Shown one piece after another: positions 1 to 11,561 of a stretch of 64,000 bases of DNA. Position numbers and translations under genes: made by a program. The number at the start of each line of letters is the position of its first letter. Within the stretch, counting starts at the first letter, position 1. Under the pieces are notes generated by a model that saw nothing but the letters and a program-made list of their open reading frames with translations, ran no database searches and was not told the origin of the DNA. This stretch comes from Lactarius indigo (lineage: Eukaryota; Basidiomycota; Agaricomycetes; Russulales; Russulaceae), in NCBI GenBank assembly GCA_025766275.1, contig JAFKAC010000005.1, positions 1,860,001 to 1,924,000 of the forward strand, written 5' to 3'.

Positions 1-310
1 AGGTGTCAACACCTGAGCGGGATCAGAAGGTTGCCCGTTACGACAACTCTTCCAAGATCCGAGAAATGGTTAGAATGGATGTAGCGAAGTCTCCTACTTC
101 GACGATTCCGAATTTTCCCTCATATCCTACGTAGGCGATTTGCCTGGGTGCAATACAGTTGCAGTACTATGCTTGTGTCAGAAGATGGGCAACTCCCCAA
201 AACGCGGTGCACGGTCCACAACATGCAAACCAACAAAGCCGGTGGCACCAGGCGCCGGCCAGGTCGCATCAGGACCAACTTAGTTACGATTGCGTGCGAA
301 CGAGAGCTAG
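1..310 (-). pseudogene. Short-chain dehydrogenase/epimerase relic, copy A (runs off the window edge)
   Basis: Read on the minus strand, about 200-290 gives the residues PGATGFVGLHVVD, which contain the GxxGxxG dinucleotide-binding motif of extended short-chain dehydrogenases/epimerases. The following segment is interrupted by stops and shifts frame, and no continuous frame carries the rest of a Rossmann domain. The DNA aligns along its length with a second relic near 5 kb, which keeps more of the coding sequence. The window edge cuts the copy off in the middle of the domain. It is a non-functional remnant. The family assignment rests on the Rossmann motif here and on the fuller copy B. Confidence 0.6.
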
Positions 311-480
311 TATTACTGTAGTATGTATATAACAAGCCGAATGTTGATATCAACTGTAGCAGGTCAATGGACCGGTCCTACCAACGACCCTGCACACCTT
401 TAAATGGTCAACATTCAACTGTTGAAAAAGCACCGGACCCCCATATTCTTCTATGTTGGTGATTGGTTTAAGAGGGAAAA
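1..480 (+). repeat. Diverged direct repeat, copy A
   Basis: About 480 bp that match 4988-5460 in the same orientation at roughly 75-80% identity by eye, with small indels. Shared blocks include gagcgggatcagaa (15-28), ttacgacaactcttccaa near 40, ggtccacaacatgc (212-225) and actgtagtatgt (315-326). The repeat covers the dehydrogenase relic and about 170 bp beyond its N-terminal end. The antiporter gene lies between the two copies. Confidence 0.8.
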
Positions 481-798
481 GAAAGTCGTCAGGAGGTCGA
501 TCGCCCACACACCGAAGCTTGTCAAGCAAGGTGATATTGATACGCATGGGTTTGTTGTCCCGGAGATTGCGGAGTTCGAACTCATTTTGCGACATCTTTG
601 CACTTGTCTTTGCATACACATTTCTCTCACAGGCAAGGTTACAGACGACAACGTCGACGCCTAGTATTGTATATATCTGTAAATTATGCTTTGTGCATTG
701 ATGGTATACTGTTACAAATCATTATACAAAGTACACCCCATCATGGGCAAGACATCGTGAATTCGTCAAGTTCGTATGCGTCGTGTCTCATAACCTAC

Positions 799-3700
799 CT
801 AGTCCTCAGAGTGGATACTGGACGCCTGCATCACCAGCAGAGTAGCGTTGATCCCCGCCATCACGAACGCCGTCCCGACGTCCCCCACCGTCTTCCGCAC
901 GTCCGCGCGAACTGCGCCATGTTCCTCCTCCAGCATGCGCAGCTCTACATGATGGTCCTCCACGGCAAGACGGCGCGAGCGCCCAACGACGACGATCGCG
1001 CGCTCAAGCGTCCCCGCGCGCCGCAGTGCGGCGTGCAGCGGCGTCGGGCTTGCGACCTCCTCGAACGTCACGCGCGACAGCGCATCCGCCAGCGCGCGAT
1101 CGCTCGTCGCTGCCGCTGCCGGCGGGGCGTACCGCGCCCAGGTGACGCCGTCAGCTGTCTCGGACTGCATGCGTGTGTGCGTCGTCGCGTTTCCATACAT
1201 CGTATCTGGGAAGCCCGTCGTCTGCCCGTGCGGTATAGCGTCAGCGCTCCTGAACCAGAAAGTAGGCGTGTGTACGTTGACGCACCGACCGGACGGAGGC
1301 CACCGTCATTATCGTGTTCGCCTGCATGTCCACTTCCACCTTGTCCTTGGCGAGATGCGCCGCTTCGGGAGCTGCGAGCTCGGCCCGGACGTCGCGCTTG
1401 GTGACGCGCAAGACCGTTGCGCGGATACGCGGATTCGCGCAGAGCTGCACGACCAAGTCCAGCGCGAGGCGGTCGTCAGGCCCACCGAAGAACGGCAAGA
1501 ACAGGCGAGTCTCCTCACGCACGCCAAGCGGCGCCCGGCCGACGAGCAGTGCGACGTTCGTCCGCGCCTGCGCAAACACGCCGCGCACGAAATGTGAGTG
1601 GAGTAAGGAGGTGGAGCCGCTCGTGCGGAACAGTGCGTCGAATGGGCTGCGGTCAGCAGCGACGGCGGCGTCGCTCGTGGGAGCGCCACCGCCTGTGTCC
1701 ACCGTGATGTCTGGAACTACTTGTGCTGACGGGAGCCAGGGCACCAACACGAGCTGGGCGCCGGCTGCACGAACGTGCTCGCCCACGCTGGTTGCGAGCC
1801 CATCAAAAGGCACCATCGATAGCGCAGTTGACACCGACAGTCCATTCAATTCTGAAAACGTGCGGAAAATAGCGAGTAAAGGGTCAGTGTGCAGCAATGC
1901 GTCCGTCGCGGAGGACTTCATCACGTCCGAAGGCCGGTCAGTCAGCTCGATGAGACGCAGTGCACCGAAATGCGCCGGTTCTTCCTCTTCCATTCCTGAT
2001 CTTTGGCTGGAAGAGGAGCTTTCTGTTCGGGGGTAGGTTGGTGGGGCTGGGGGCTGAAGAAGCTGCGTAATCGCCATCATGCTAGGTAGATGTTCGAGTT
2101 TATCGAGGATCACAGTGAATCGGCGTTTCCAAACACCATTGTCGTGACCAGTGCTCGGCCAACGATCTCGAGTGCCACTTTCGTCGTCTTTCGCATCGCG
2201 AACATTCGCAAACGATGGACCGGTGGCGGTTGCGCGCGATCGAAGATGAGGAGGGTAAAGGAAGGAAACAGTGGGGGTGGTCGCGAAGGTGAGAAGAAGA
2301 GCCTCTAGGACAAACATCGAGAAGACGAGCTGTTGGACGTAGAACGTATGTTTTGTGACCTATCAGGAGACGAGTAGGAGCTCACCCTCGTCAAGATACC
2401 GGCCTGTAGCCCGACATTGAGAACAATCAATTCAATGAGACTAGGTGCCAACGATGAGGTACAGCGTTATTAGTGGACTTGGATGGACTTACCCTTTGCA
2501 ACTCATCAAGGAACCTATGGTGCTCGCCTCACGCCAGCTGAAGCCAGTGTACCTCGCTGCCAATGCACAACCACCGAATTTCCCAATAAAAGCAAGGATG
2601 CAGATGGCAGCCGTGAATCCCCATATTGTCCCTAGCGACCGAATGGAATGTCTATCAGTTAGTCCAGCCCACGTGTGACGAAGGAAACTTACCAGAATTC
2701 AGCAAGCCGAGGTCAGTCGACAGCCCGGAGAGTGTGAAATACTGGAGACTATTAGGAGGTGCATCGGAGTTGGGGGTAAAGAAGCTCACGAGAGGTAGGA
2801 AAATTACCGAGACCATATCTTCTAGCTTCTCAGTCAGCGCAATCGCAAGGCCACCCTCACGAGGCACGATAATCCCGGCGAGGAAAGCACCTGTAGAAGC
2901 AGCACGGTCAAAACACGGGACCTGCCAATGCCAAAGCGCATACCGAAAATTGCGTGGACGCCGATGACATCGGTAAAGAATGCTGACCCAAACAAAATTA
3001 AAATCGTGGCAGTCATAAAGAACATGGTTGGTCCGTTCTCGATGGAGCCTGTTGCGCGGGCACACCAGGATAGCACCCTGCGGACGAGGAGTAACATGAA
3101 CAGGGTCCATCCAATACAGACCAACAGAATCCATAATGCCGTGAGTCCACTTCCCGCATTGACAAGTGCGACACTGAGCGCGAGTAATGTCCATCCAATG
3201 ATATCGTTACCAACACCGGCAGATAAAACCACGATCCCGACGGTCGTGTCAAGTAGCTTGAGTTCGGTCAAAATGCGACACAGGACGGGGAAGGCCGTGA
3301 TCGAATACGCGACACCGGTGAAGAGCATAAAGTGCGTGTATGACACTTGTGAAGAGTCGATGAAGTGCTTGTACAAGGGAACGGCAAGCGCGGCGCCAAG
3401 TCCAAATGGGATGATGACGCCTGCGGCGGCGACGGTCGCAGAGAAGCGGGCATTGCGACGGATGATGGCAGCATCTATCTCCAGCCCGATGATAAAAAGG
3501 AAGAGACACAGTCCGATATTTGCAACGAGAGAGAGGTAGGGTATTGATTCGGTAGGAAAGATGTGTTTGGAAAAACCGGGTATACGCCCAAAGGCAGTCG
3601 GACCTAGGTGGTGGCTCAGTTGATGAGTATCTCAATGAGTCCAAATTACGATCTCACCAAGAAGGATACCACCAAGGACTTCTGCGATCACTCGAGGCTG

Positions 3701-4087
3701 TCGTAACTTGCGGAGACCAAGACTAAGAATCTGAGTGGTGATAATGATGATACCTGCAATAGCATGAACTTATGGGAATGATGGATGGCCTGAAAGACAG
3801 ATTCGCTGACCGACTTGAATGATCCATAATCTCAAAGGATCAGATGGATTGAACTTTGTTGGATCTTTCCCCGTCAGGAGTCCACCCTACGTTGCGCTTT
3901 AGTTGGAAACAAAGACTGGCACAAAAGCCATAATGCATAATACACAAACCTGATCCGGAGCGGCCCGCCTTTGAAATGTGCTCGATACGAGGTTTATAAT
4001 CTGCCTCGAGAATCCGGACATGCTGGCGGTGGTCGACAGCGTCGTAAAGGCGATGAGACAGGCCCAGATATCGCTCCCATCTCCCAC
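799..4087 (-). CDS. KHA1: K+/H+ antiporter, CPA2 family (KHA1-like), 10 exons
   Basis: A monovalent cation/proton antiporter of endomembranes that balances organellar K+ and pH. Ten exons joined through nine introns of about 48-73 bp give 2772 coding bases, exactly 924 codons. The N-terminal part contains RRAAPDQGGLLTGKDP and IAEVLGGILLGPTAFGRIPG. The exchanger core follows: LVANIGLCLFLFIIGLEID, YSITAFPVLCRILTELKLL, GVGNDIIGWTLLA, FTDVIGVHAIFGAFLAGI, LPLYFTLSGLSTDLGLLNSG, LMSCKGLIELIVLNVGLQAG. A long hydrophilic C-terminal half follows, as in fungal Kha1, and includes GFPDTMYGNATTHTRMQSE. The start is the ATG at 4087; a second Met 22 codons later is also possible. Stop at 799-801. The last intron (about 1218-1290) has the weakest 5' site. 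Direct-repeat relics flank the gene. Confidence 0.93.
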
Positions 4088-4099
4088 TAGTCCCCTGGT

Positions 4100-4747
4100 T
4101 ATTTAGGGTCTCTCATCGGAAGGGGTGATAACTTGAACCCGGATTATATAAGCTAGTTTGTGTGACAGCATTGTCACCCTTGTTGACACCCACAATAGTA
4201 CATGTTCTCCTTATCGGGTCTAGTTGCTCGGGAAGGCTGCGCAGCATGACATCTACCGCATCGTCGAACGTCTTCCCTGGAACCCGAGGAGCGGGCCAGC
4301 GTTTATGGTCTCCTACCTAGGGCACTACTTGGTCCCGTGCGCCGAACTAACGCCCACCGATGCCTCGGCGACGGGTGTGACTTCGCAGATATTCCGACAC
4401 CTCGGACTACAGAACTACTCCGGCCACTGTGAGCACTCGTTTACAGGGCCGCAGGAGGTGGTTTTGAAGGGCAATAGTTTGGCGGCCCGTTCGGCGTAAC
4501 CTTCTCACTCGGTCGACGACACGTGCACGCCTGGCTCACTGTTTCTGTCTGTTTCTGTCCCGTTCTGACTCAGCTGTATGGACCGAAGACGAAGGTAAGA
4601 AGAATCTAGTGAAGTGACTCAGCCCAGAAGATCCGGTGAAGGGGGATAATTGCACATATTTGTTTTATTGTCCACGTCCCTGTTTCTCTAGCAATTTTTC
4701 GGAAGTCGACACTGTCATTGGACAGTATAGATAACCCAAGGTTCTAT
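4100..4747. other. Upstream region of the antiporter; no gene seen
   Basis: Between the antiporter start and the second dehydrogenase relic. A plus-strand open frame of about 90 codons (4224-4499) resembles nothing I know and has no intron or family support. The stretch probably holds the antiporter promoter. A CG-rich segment at 4310-4480 gives way to pyrimidine-rich DNA at 4530-4690. Confidence 0.4.
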
Positions 4748-5270
4748 TCAAAGCTTCCTAGCATACTCGACTGTCTGCGGGATCCAATTCAGGCAAACCC
4801 AAAACATCTTCTCGACCTTGGGGACAGTCATGATGCCACCGTCCTGGGAGACCGCCTTAGCTATCCATGTCGTACGGAGTGTCTCAGCGACAATCTTCTT
4901 GATACTGGCATCTCGCGCATAATTAAGCACCTCGACGGTGCTTCTAACAGTGGTCTTGGGGGTCTGTGGCGCCGCCACATGGAGCAAGGCGTCAACGCTC
5001 GAGCGGGATCAGAAAGATATTGTCCGTTACGACAACTCTTCCAAAAGCCGAGAAAGACAGCGGCCGCGATCAGAATGGATGCAACAAATAATGTCTTCGA
5101 CGTCGACGATTTCGAATTTGCCCTCATATTCCACGTAAGTGAATCGCCTGAATGCGGTAATATGCTTGTGTATCACAAGAAGATGAGTAACTTCCCAAAA
5201 CGTGGTGTACGGTCCACAACATGCGAACCGACAAAGCCAGTGGCACCAGGCATGCCGGTCAGGTCAGCCA
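4748..5270 (-). pseudogene. Short-chain dehydrogenase/epimerase relic, copy B
   Basis: On the minus strand the order of motifs is that of an NAD(P)-dependent extended short-chain dehydrogenase. PGATGFVGSHVVD (GxxGxxG) is at about 5216-5255, VEYEGKFEIVDVED (end of the second beta strand) near 5100-5140, VDALLHVAAP near 4980-5000, and TVEVLNYARDASIKKIV near 4880-4935. These segments lie in different frames separated by stops. The downstream YxxxK active-site region is absent, and the open frame ends at 4748 in unrelated sequence. The gene is therefore broken and truncated. It resembles the ketoreductase/epimerase families common in Agaricomycetes. Confidence 0.7.
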
Positions 5271-5460
5271 GAACTAGTTATAATCGCGCGCGAACGAGAA
5301 CTAGTCCCACTGTAGTATGTGACGAGCTGAAAATTTCGGTCAAAAAGGGTTGATGGTAGTTTAGCAGCATGGATCACCCTTACGCACCCTTAAATGATCA
5401 ACTGTTGAGAAAACCCCGAATTTCCTTATTCTTCTATACCGACGATTGGTCGTTGGCGCT
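4988..5460 (+). repeat. Diverged direct repeat, copy B
   Basis: Second copy of the 1-480 segment in the same orientation. Matching blocks run from gagcgggatcagaaa through gtccacaacatgcgaacc and cactgtagtatgtgac to the end block tattcttctat near 5430. Divergence of about a fifth of positions plus indels indicates an old duplication. Confidence 0.8.
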
Positions 5461-7014
5461 GCGAGAGGACCTGCGAGGTGTTGGGAATGATGCTCATCAG
5501 TCTCGGCACGTGACTCCCCCAGTTGTTATGGTTTCTTCGAGTTTCGTTCGTTTTTCGTTCCATTTCCTGTGGCCACTTCCAATCTGGACGTTGCTATGGC
5601 CCATGGCCCCGCCCCAAGGCACTCTTCTCGGCGACGTTCGATGCCGGCGCCACCTCGGTCGACGAGTGATTGATTGAAAAGCATAATTTCCTCTGGTACT
5701 GCATCCTGGGCGGGCCATGTGCCCAGTGGCGTCCAGTCCGTGCCTGGTGTATGCGGCACAACACCACAGAATCACTTTGCGGTCTGTCTTGAGATCCCAC
5801 AGTGCGCCAGGTGTCAATAGAGCCCTCCTTGACAAACCCGTTAGAACGGCTGAGCCAACAGCAAGGTGCGCAGCGTTTCGCCCAAGGTTTCGCCCATGTC
5901 AGTTGATGCAGATAATGCCCCAAGTAATGGCCTGTTTTTCATCATGTGCAACGAGTGATATAGGCAACAGCAACAGTGTTCTTGCTACCTGTTCGGTAAA
6001 CATCGTTTGTATCATTGAACGGAAACCTGCATACCTCTTGCTACCTATCCTTGCGTCCTGGTCTGCAATATCTCCATGGTCTTCCTGAAGGTTGCCATCA
6101 TGGGACAAACGAGGCATCACCTCGCTCCAGAGAACGTGCATCTTCGGCGCAAGAAGTGTGCACGTCCACACCACACCCTTGCGTTGTCAACGCCCTATAG
6201 GCGTTTTTGTGTATTTGGTTTCACGGGACGCTCAGTGGAGCAGACCTTTATCCCGGACCGATTCCCAAGCTCTCCTTAATCGTCGAAGGGTCAATAGCTG
6301 AGCTGCTCTTATCTTCTAGTACCCTTGTGGGGCTTGCATGATGGTTTTTCGCCGACATGCCCCTCGCACATGTGCCCCGGGCTCAGGCGTCAGCTCACAC
6401 GAGGTGGGTACCATGTCATCACTTCACATCCAACACCCATTTATACTTCCGATTGCGGTAACGAGCTGGACTCAACGTGTCCTTCCAAGACACCTGCGTT
6501 TCCCTTGCGCGCATTTCATTTTACGTACATGCATGCAAGGCATCGTGCTCGATGAACTTCCATCCCGTCTTATCATCGACGGTAGATACGAAGGCCCCTC
6601 CGGTATTGGGGGTGTGATGCCTCTACCCTCAACGGCGCACATAAGTCATTCAACAAAAAAAAGTTTTACCCCCATCGGTGAAATTTACAATAGGGGCCCC
6701 GATATTCCAATCCCAACAAATTGCGGGCGGCCGTTTTCGTCGTGGTCCATCATGTGTGATCCCTGCGCCAGAGTGCCGTCCAGGATCAACTCTGCCTTAT
6801 TAGTGCCCTTTCACCATCACGTGTGCCCCAGTTCCAGTTTAACCACTATCCCAACTTGTGCCGTCCCGTACTAGTTTTCCTTGTTGGGGGCGATTTGGTA
6901 ATAATGATAAGGAGGCTGTGTTTGCTCACAGCCTCCCTAGGACACCGTTATAAGTCTTTGTCCCATCTCAGGACGTCCACTTAGCACCTCCATCTACTTT
7001 TCCAGGTTGCGGCT
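5461..7014. other. Gene-poor interval
   Basis: No gene recognised. Open frames occur on both strands, for example a minus frame at 5526-5759 containing EEIMLFNQSLVDRGGAG and a plus frame at 6338-6874. None matches a family I know or extends by plausible splicing. The last 100 bases before 7015 should hold the promoter of the following gene. Confidence 0.4.
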
Positions 7015-7580
7015 ATGATGAAGCTGTACTCGGGAACCCGCCAGCCGGCGGCCTCATCCTCAACCGCCCCAGCTAATCCCGTCAAGGATGACTTCCCAGA
7101 GGCATTGACCTACCGCTTCAATGACAATAGCGCATGGGTACCTGCGGCCAAAACTCACGACGTAGGTTCCGGTCCCCCTATTGTCCCTATTGTCCAGTTG
7201 ACGAGCCCTCGGGCGTCGCTCAGGAGGCTGTCGACCTCGCGAAGCATGCATACCCTGAGTTGCGGAGCGTTCGACGTGATCGCATCACATTCCACACAAC
7301 CGGCAAGTCGAGTATTGCGTGCATCACGCCGGCGGCATGGCAACTTGTCGTGCGGCGCCTCCCCCCATATCACGTCGTGGACGTGAGAATACGGGACACA
7401 GAAGGACTCGACGACGACTTTGACCTACCGGAATATCCGTACTCGGCTGTAAACACCGTCATGAGGGAGAAGGAGGAGCGGTATTTGCAGAAGGAAGAGT
7501 CTCGCTCTACCAACGGACCCCAGGTTGAAGGGAATCGTTTGAGCAAGATGATAAGCTTTATTCGGGGGGCTGATTCGTAG
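7015..7580 (+). CDS. Orphan-domain protein A (paralogue of the gene at 8719), 2 exons
   Basis: Exons 7015-7161 and 7224-7580 total 504 bases, giving 167 aa. I do not recognise a named domain. The protein begins with a short Ser/Pro/Ala-rich tail, then has LTYRFNDNSAWVPAAKTHD. The intron follows in phase 0, then EAVDLAKHAYPELRSVRRDR and a mixed alpha/beta stretch ending RRLPPYHVVDVRI, followed by an acidic/charged tail. The next gene has the same residue pattern and the same intron position, which supports both models. No signal peptide or membrane span is seen, so it is probably an intracellular soluble protein. The 62-bp intron ends at cag before GAG. Function unknown. Confidence 0.8.
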
Positions 7581-8718
7581 ACCTTATTTTGTGTACTAGT
7601 ATCGGGGCTTTCAGGGACGTTCGTTACCGAAATCTTTCTGAGCGGCACAGCGAACAGTACTGTACTGATTGGTTGATGTACGCTGATGATCCATTGTACA
7701 GCAACTTATTTACTTGGCTGTCATCTATCCATATGGCATAGTGGACCGTTGACTCCTTGCTGTCATACGCCACAAGTTCCGACGTGACATGGTCCGTGGT
7801 CGCCCGCCGATAGCTAGAGTGGCCTGGCATTCTAGAGCACTTACTCCTGAGGGTAGCTTTGATTGACGTGTTACAATAAACGACTCGGAAGATGGGCACC
7901 ATCACTACATAATTGTTCCCCCAACTCGTTTGCTCATTTGTCTTGACAAGTTGCCGTGCACCTGTAATACTGTTGTCTCGTTCTGTTGTACGTTACTCGT
8001 ATTGACTGTGTCGAATTTTTAGGGTGGGTCGTCGCTGTACGTAAATACACAGGTCGTTACATTAGCGACCGCCGCTCATATCCGTGGCGGCGCCGGCCAA
8101 TTTCTACAATACCACCTGTGCAGTAATACGTGCAGACTGGTCCTGACCCAATACAACAGCATTGACACTAACGATGTGCCAGCGGCGGCGGTCTCGGCAT
8201 ACCTCGCTCACTTGCCAGTGACGCGACCGACAAAAGGTTCAAGTTGCACGCAAAATTCAATACACATCATGCCGGCGTCGACTGTTCCTGGGTCTTGTGA
8301 ACACCTTTCTAGACACGGTCGGACCTTCAAGAACAGCGTAGAATAAGTCAGACGCTCGCTTGAAGCACTGCGCAATATCTTCACAGCATCCCTTCATGGA
8401 TCCGTCCAAGTTTTGCAGTTGGAACCTGTCGAGCGTTACATGGGCGCAATCAATGTGGCGGTGTGGTGGCACGTCGGAGTCCACGTATTCTCGATAGGCG
8501 GTCCAGCCCTGAGGGACGGTTGCAGTGTGGGTGCATTGCTTTCGCCAGCAGCAACGCGATGGCTTCGGCCCCCGTTGCGCATCTCAATTGGACGGTGACC
8601 TCGTGGCTTATCTCTGTAGACGCCTGCCCCAACTACATATTGGGGGGTCGTGTCCCGACTCTCTATTCTTCCCCGGCGTCCTATCTCTACCTCCACGCCT
8701 ACATACCCTCCCTTAGAC
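7581..8718. other. Intergenic region between the orphan paralogues
   Basis: About 1.1 kb without a recognisable gene. It contains GC-rich patches (8060-8100) and the 5' region of the second paralogue. No repeat or RNA gene is visible. Confidence 0.45.
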
Positions 8719-9681
8719 ATGCCAGTGTCCTTGTACGCCCCTTCCGACGACATGTTCTCCCCTTCCGTTCCACGTCGTGACATCCCCCTCGTCGACGAGA
8801 GCACCGATATTTACATATACCCTCCGGTGACTATCGCACAACCGCTTTCTCCGATCGAAGAAGTCAGAGGCCGCAGTCGCAGTCGTACTCCCAGCCGCAG
8901 TCCCAGCCGCAGTCCTCGTCGGTTGAGTCCCGCGCGTGTTTATGGTCGATACAGTCGTAGCCCAAGCCCAAGAAGCCCAAGCCCCCGCAGCCGCAGTCGT
9001 AGCTCGAGCCGAAGCTGGCGCTGCTTCCGTCGTCGTCGCAGTGTGTCACCACCACCAGGATGTCTTAACACAGGCCCCTACCGACCCCGATCGCCACGTT
9101 CGCCATCTCCGCCTTACATCCCACCTCCAGTCATTCTGCCGCCTCGACAGCCGTCGATTGTCGTAATGCCGCCACCGGCCCCACCAGTGCAGGCCCCGAT
9201 GTCCCCACCCTCGCCCTCGCCGTGGTATGTCTGGCCTAACCAGGCCCCCAAGCAGCCTGTGGATATCCTGACATTCCATTATAACAAAAACATGGCTTAC
9301 GCCCCCGCTGCTAAGACCTACGATGTGCGCTCACTCTCCTCCTCTCATATGTGTGTCCGTGTGATCTGACGGGAGATGTGTGTGTTGCAGGAGGCAATCG
9401 ATAATGTAGTGGAACTCTGGCCTGAGTTACGCGAGGTCGAGCGTGATCGGATCCACCTACTCGTGACTGGCTCAGACCACCTCGTGCGCGTTCCCAGGAT
9501 GACGTGGACCGCCGTCTTGTGCGACCTCCCTCGTTATGAGGTCATGCATGTCCAGGTCGAGGAAATGCCGCCCCCTCCTCAGTACCAGGGAAAGGGAAAA
9601 GGAAAATGGGGAGACAGTGACGGGAAAGGGCGCCGGTCGAGCGGCCTGTTCTCGTCGATCAAACGGATCTTTTTCGGCTGA
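8719..9681 (+). CDS. Orphan-domain protein B with SR/proline-rich extension, 2 exons
   Basis: Exons 8719-9324 and 9391-9681 total 897 bases, giving 298 aa. The first ATG in frame is at 8719. Residues about 55-115 are rich in Ser-Arg dipeptides (RSRSRTPSRSPSRSP and similar), like the RS domains of splicing-related proteins. A proline-rich linker follows (PPPVILPPRQP, PPPAPPVQAPMSPPSPSP). The C-terminal third is the domain shared with the gene at 7015: LTFHYNKNMAYAPAAKTYD, a phase-0 intron, EAIDNVVELWPELREVERDR, then CDLPRYEVMHVQVEEMPPPP and a basic Gly/Lys tail. The RS region could mediate nuclear or RNA-granule contacts, but that is inference. Function unknown. Confidence 0.85.
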
Positions 9682-9980
9682 GTTGGGGGCGTGCAGGGGG
9701 AAAATGAGGTCATTCACGAGGCTCGTTTATGAAACGTTTTGGATATGTTGCCTGATTCACGAAACCCCTTTCACGACGCGTGTAGGACTAACGAGTTCAG
9801 GTTAGATAGGATCTTTCTTGCTGTACAAAACCTTGTGTAGTGGTGCCATTGCAACTACTACACAATGAAATGATAGTAATGTCCGGCCGAGATGACAGAA
9901 CTGCCTGAAAGAATACTGTCCATATCAACAGAAGATAAATGTGTAGTGAGGGTGTGATCCGGAAGGGCGCCACAAACACC
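9682..9980. other. Convergent 3' region
   Basis: About 300 bp between the stop of the second orphan paralogue and the stop of ORC6. It would hold both 3' UTRs. No other feature seen. Confidence 0.5.
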
Positions 9981-11561
9981 TCACCCGGCTGCCGTTTCTG
10001 CTACCGCCAGCTGCAATGCCCCGAGCGGATGGCCCCAATGCTTCATCAATTCCCTAGTCCGCTTCTCGGCGGCCGCACGTTCACGAGCCAGCCGTGGCGC
10101 GCGTTGTGCCCATTGCGCCCGATCAAGGAACACGGGGCGGAAGCGACGCGAAAGAGGGAGCGCATCGTCAGCTTGGCCCGCCTCTGCAAGTGCATCTACG
10201 ACGGCCATCTCGTCCTCTACCTCCCCGTCCTCCTCATCAGAGAAGATGGCGAGCGCCTGCATGCGAGCCGAGGGTGGCGTTCGGTATGCGTGCATTGGCG
10301 TAGCGGTCGCCTTGGGCCGCCGGGGCGTCGATGGACCCGCGACGGGCTCGGACGCGACGAGCTGCGGCGGGGGCGCGTCCGACATCTCGACGTCCTCTGA
10401 CGACGAGGTCGATGCAGCCCTGCGCACGGGCAGCGTGCGCGTGCGCGGCGTGGTGCGTGGGCGTTTCGAGGGTGTCTCGGGTGGGACGTCGTCCTCCGAG
10501 GCGGATATGTCGGAGAGCGAGAAGGCGACTTTGCGCTTCACGCTGCCTGTGAGGGACGACGCCAGGCTACTCGCGCTGCGCAGTGCGGACTTGGTCGGCG
10601 ATGCAGATCGCGACTGCGAGGGTGTCGTTGTCGCTGTCGTTGGCGTTTTCGACTGTCCATCGCCGCCGGTTTTCTTTTGCAACTCCTTTATCGCGCCTTT
10701 GATAGATTCCTTCATATCAACGCACTCTTCCTCCAGCATCTTCACGAGACGAGAGAAGACCTTGAGCGTTACCCCGTACTTGTCGACTAGTGGCGCATAA
10801 GTTATGGCCGAGATCTAGGGGGCATGTTGGTAGGTAAAATAAGGGACACCCAGATTAGTGCGACGCACCTTGATAGTTCGACAAACCCAGAAGAATACTG
10901 CTATCCGTACGTCTATTCCAGAGTCGGCGAGATGTGATGCGTATTTTTGCTGGTAACGTGGTAGGGCGACCAGCGCGGCATGAGCCTCCTTCATCCATGA
11001 TTCGACGCGTAGAGGCCGTCCTATTTTGTGCTCCTTGATAAGTGCAGCATACGCGATGGGATCAACACCGGTCTTTGATTTACTAGGAGAACCAGTCGGC
11101 GTCTTCGGAACGTGGAGAGCAGCCTTGACTGTCCTCAAGGTGCTCGCAAACTGCCTCGGTGCAAGGCAAGACGCCTTCTGCGCGACGTCTTCGGTAACGT
11201 CAGCGTATCCCGCACTGACGTGATGGACATTGGAGAGAGAAAAACGCGTGGAAAGACAACGCGCGTACCTCTTGGACGCGATGTACGCGCAAATGGCAGG
11301 TAGACCTATCTTCGCCTCGCCGATGTCATAGCCTGTTCCAGGACCGGTTTTGGAGTGCACGGTACGCAGGAGCGCGCGTGCCTTTTCTCTCACTTCTGGG
11401 CGCGGGGTGAGATTGTCGATGAGACTTTCTTCGAGTTTGGGCATTGGGAATCCGGACGAACTCGCCTCGAGGCTCGAGCGCGATGACAAGACGCGTCGCG
11501 TTACCCGTGGGAGTGGGTCGCGTAATTGTACACCAGCCCGAAGTGTAACAGTGTTTGCCAT
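9981..11561 (-). CDS. ORC6: Origin recognition complex subunit 6
   Basis: Exons 11269-11561, 10869-11214 and 9981-10814 total 1473 bases, giving 490 aa. Orc6 is the smallest subunit of the complex that marks replication origins and loads MCM helicases in the nucleus. The N-terminal TFIIB/cyclin-like fold is visible as LTPRPEVREKARALLRTVHS, GEAKIGLPAICAYIASKS and DVTEDVAQKASCLAPRQF. The second fold includes EHKIGRPLRVESWMKEA and ISAITYAPLVDKYG. A long, low-complexity Ser/Thr/Pro-rich linker with many SP/TP sites follows. Near the C-terminus is RRFRPVFLDRAQWAQRAPRLA, which matches the aromatic/basic motif by which Orc6 contacts Orc3. The two introns (54 bp each) are canonical. The SP/TP sites suggest CDK control, by analogy with yeast. 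Confidence 0.93.

Noticed and set aside
598..1404. 268-codon plus-strand open frame
   Set aside because: It is antisense to the C-terminal exons of the antiporter, whose codon structure and motifs explain the open frame; it has no family match.
8650..8718. Upstream extension of the second orphan paralogue from a GTG codon
   Set aside because: Nuclear genes start at ATG; the first in-frame ATG is at 8719 and the extension has no support.
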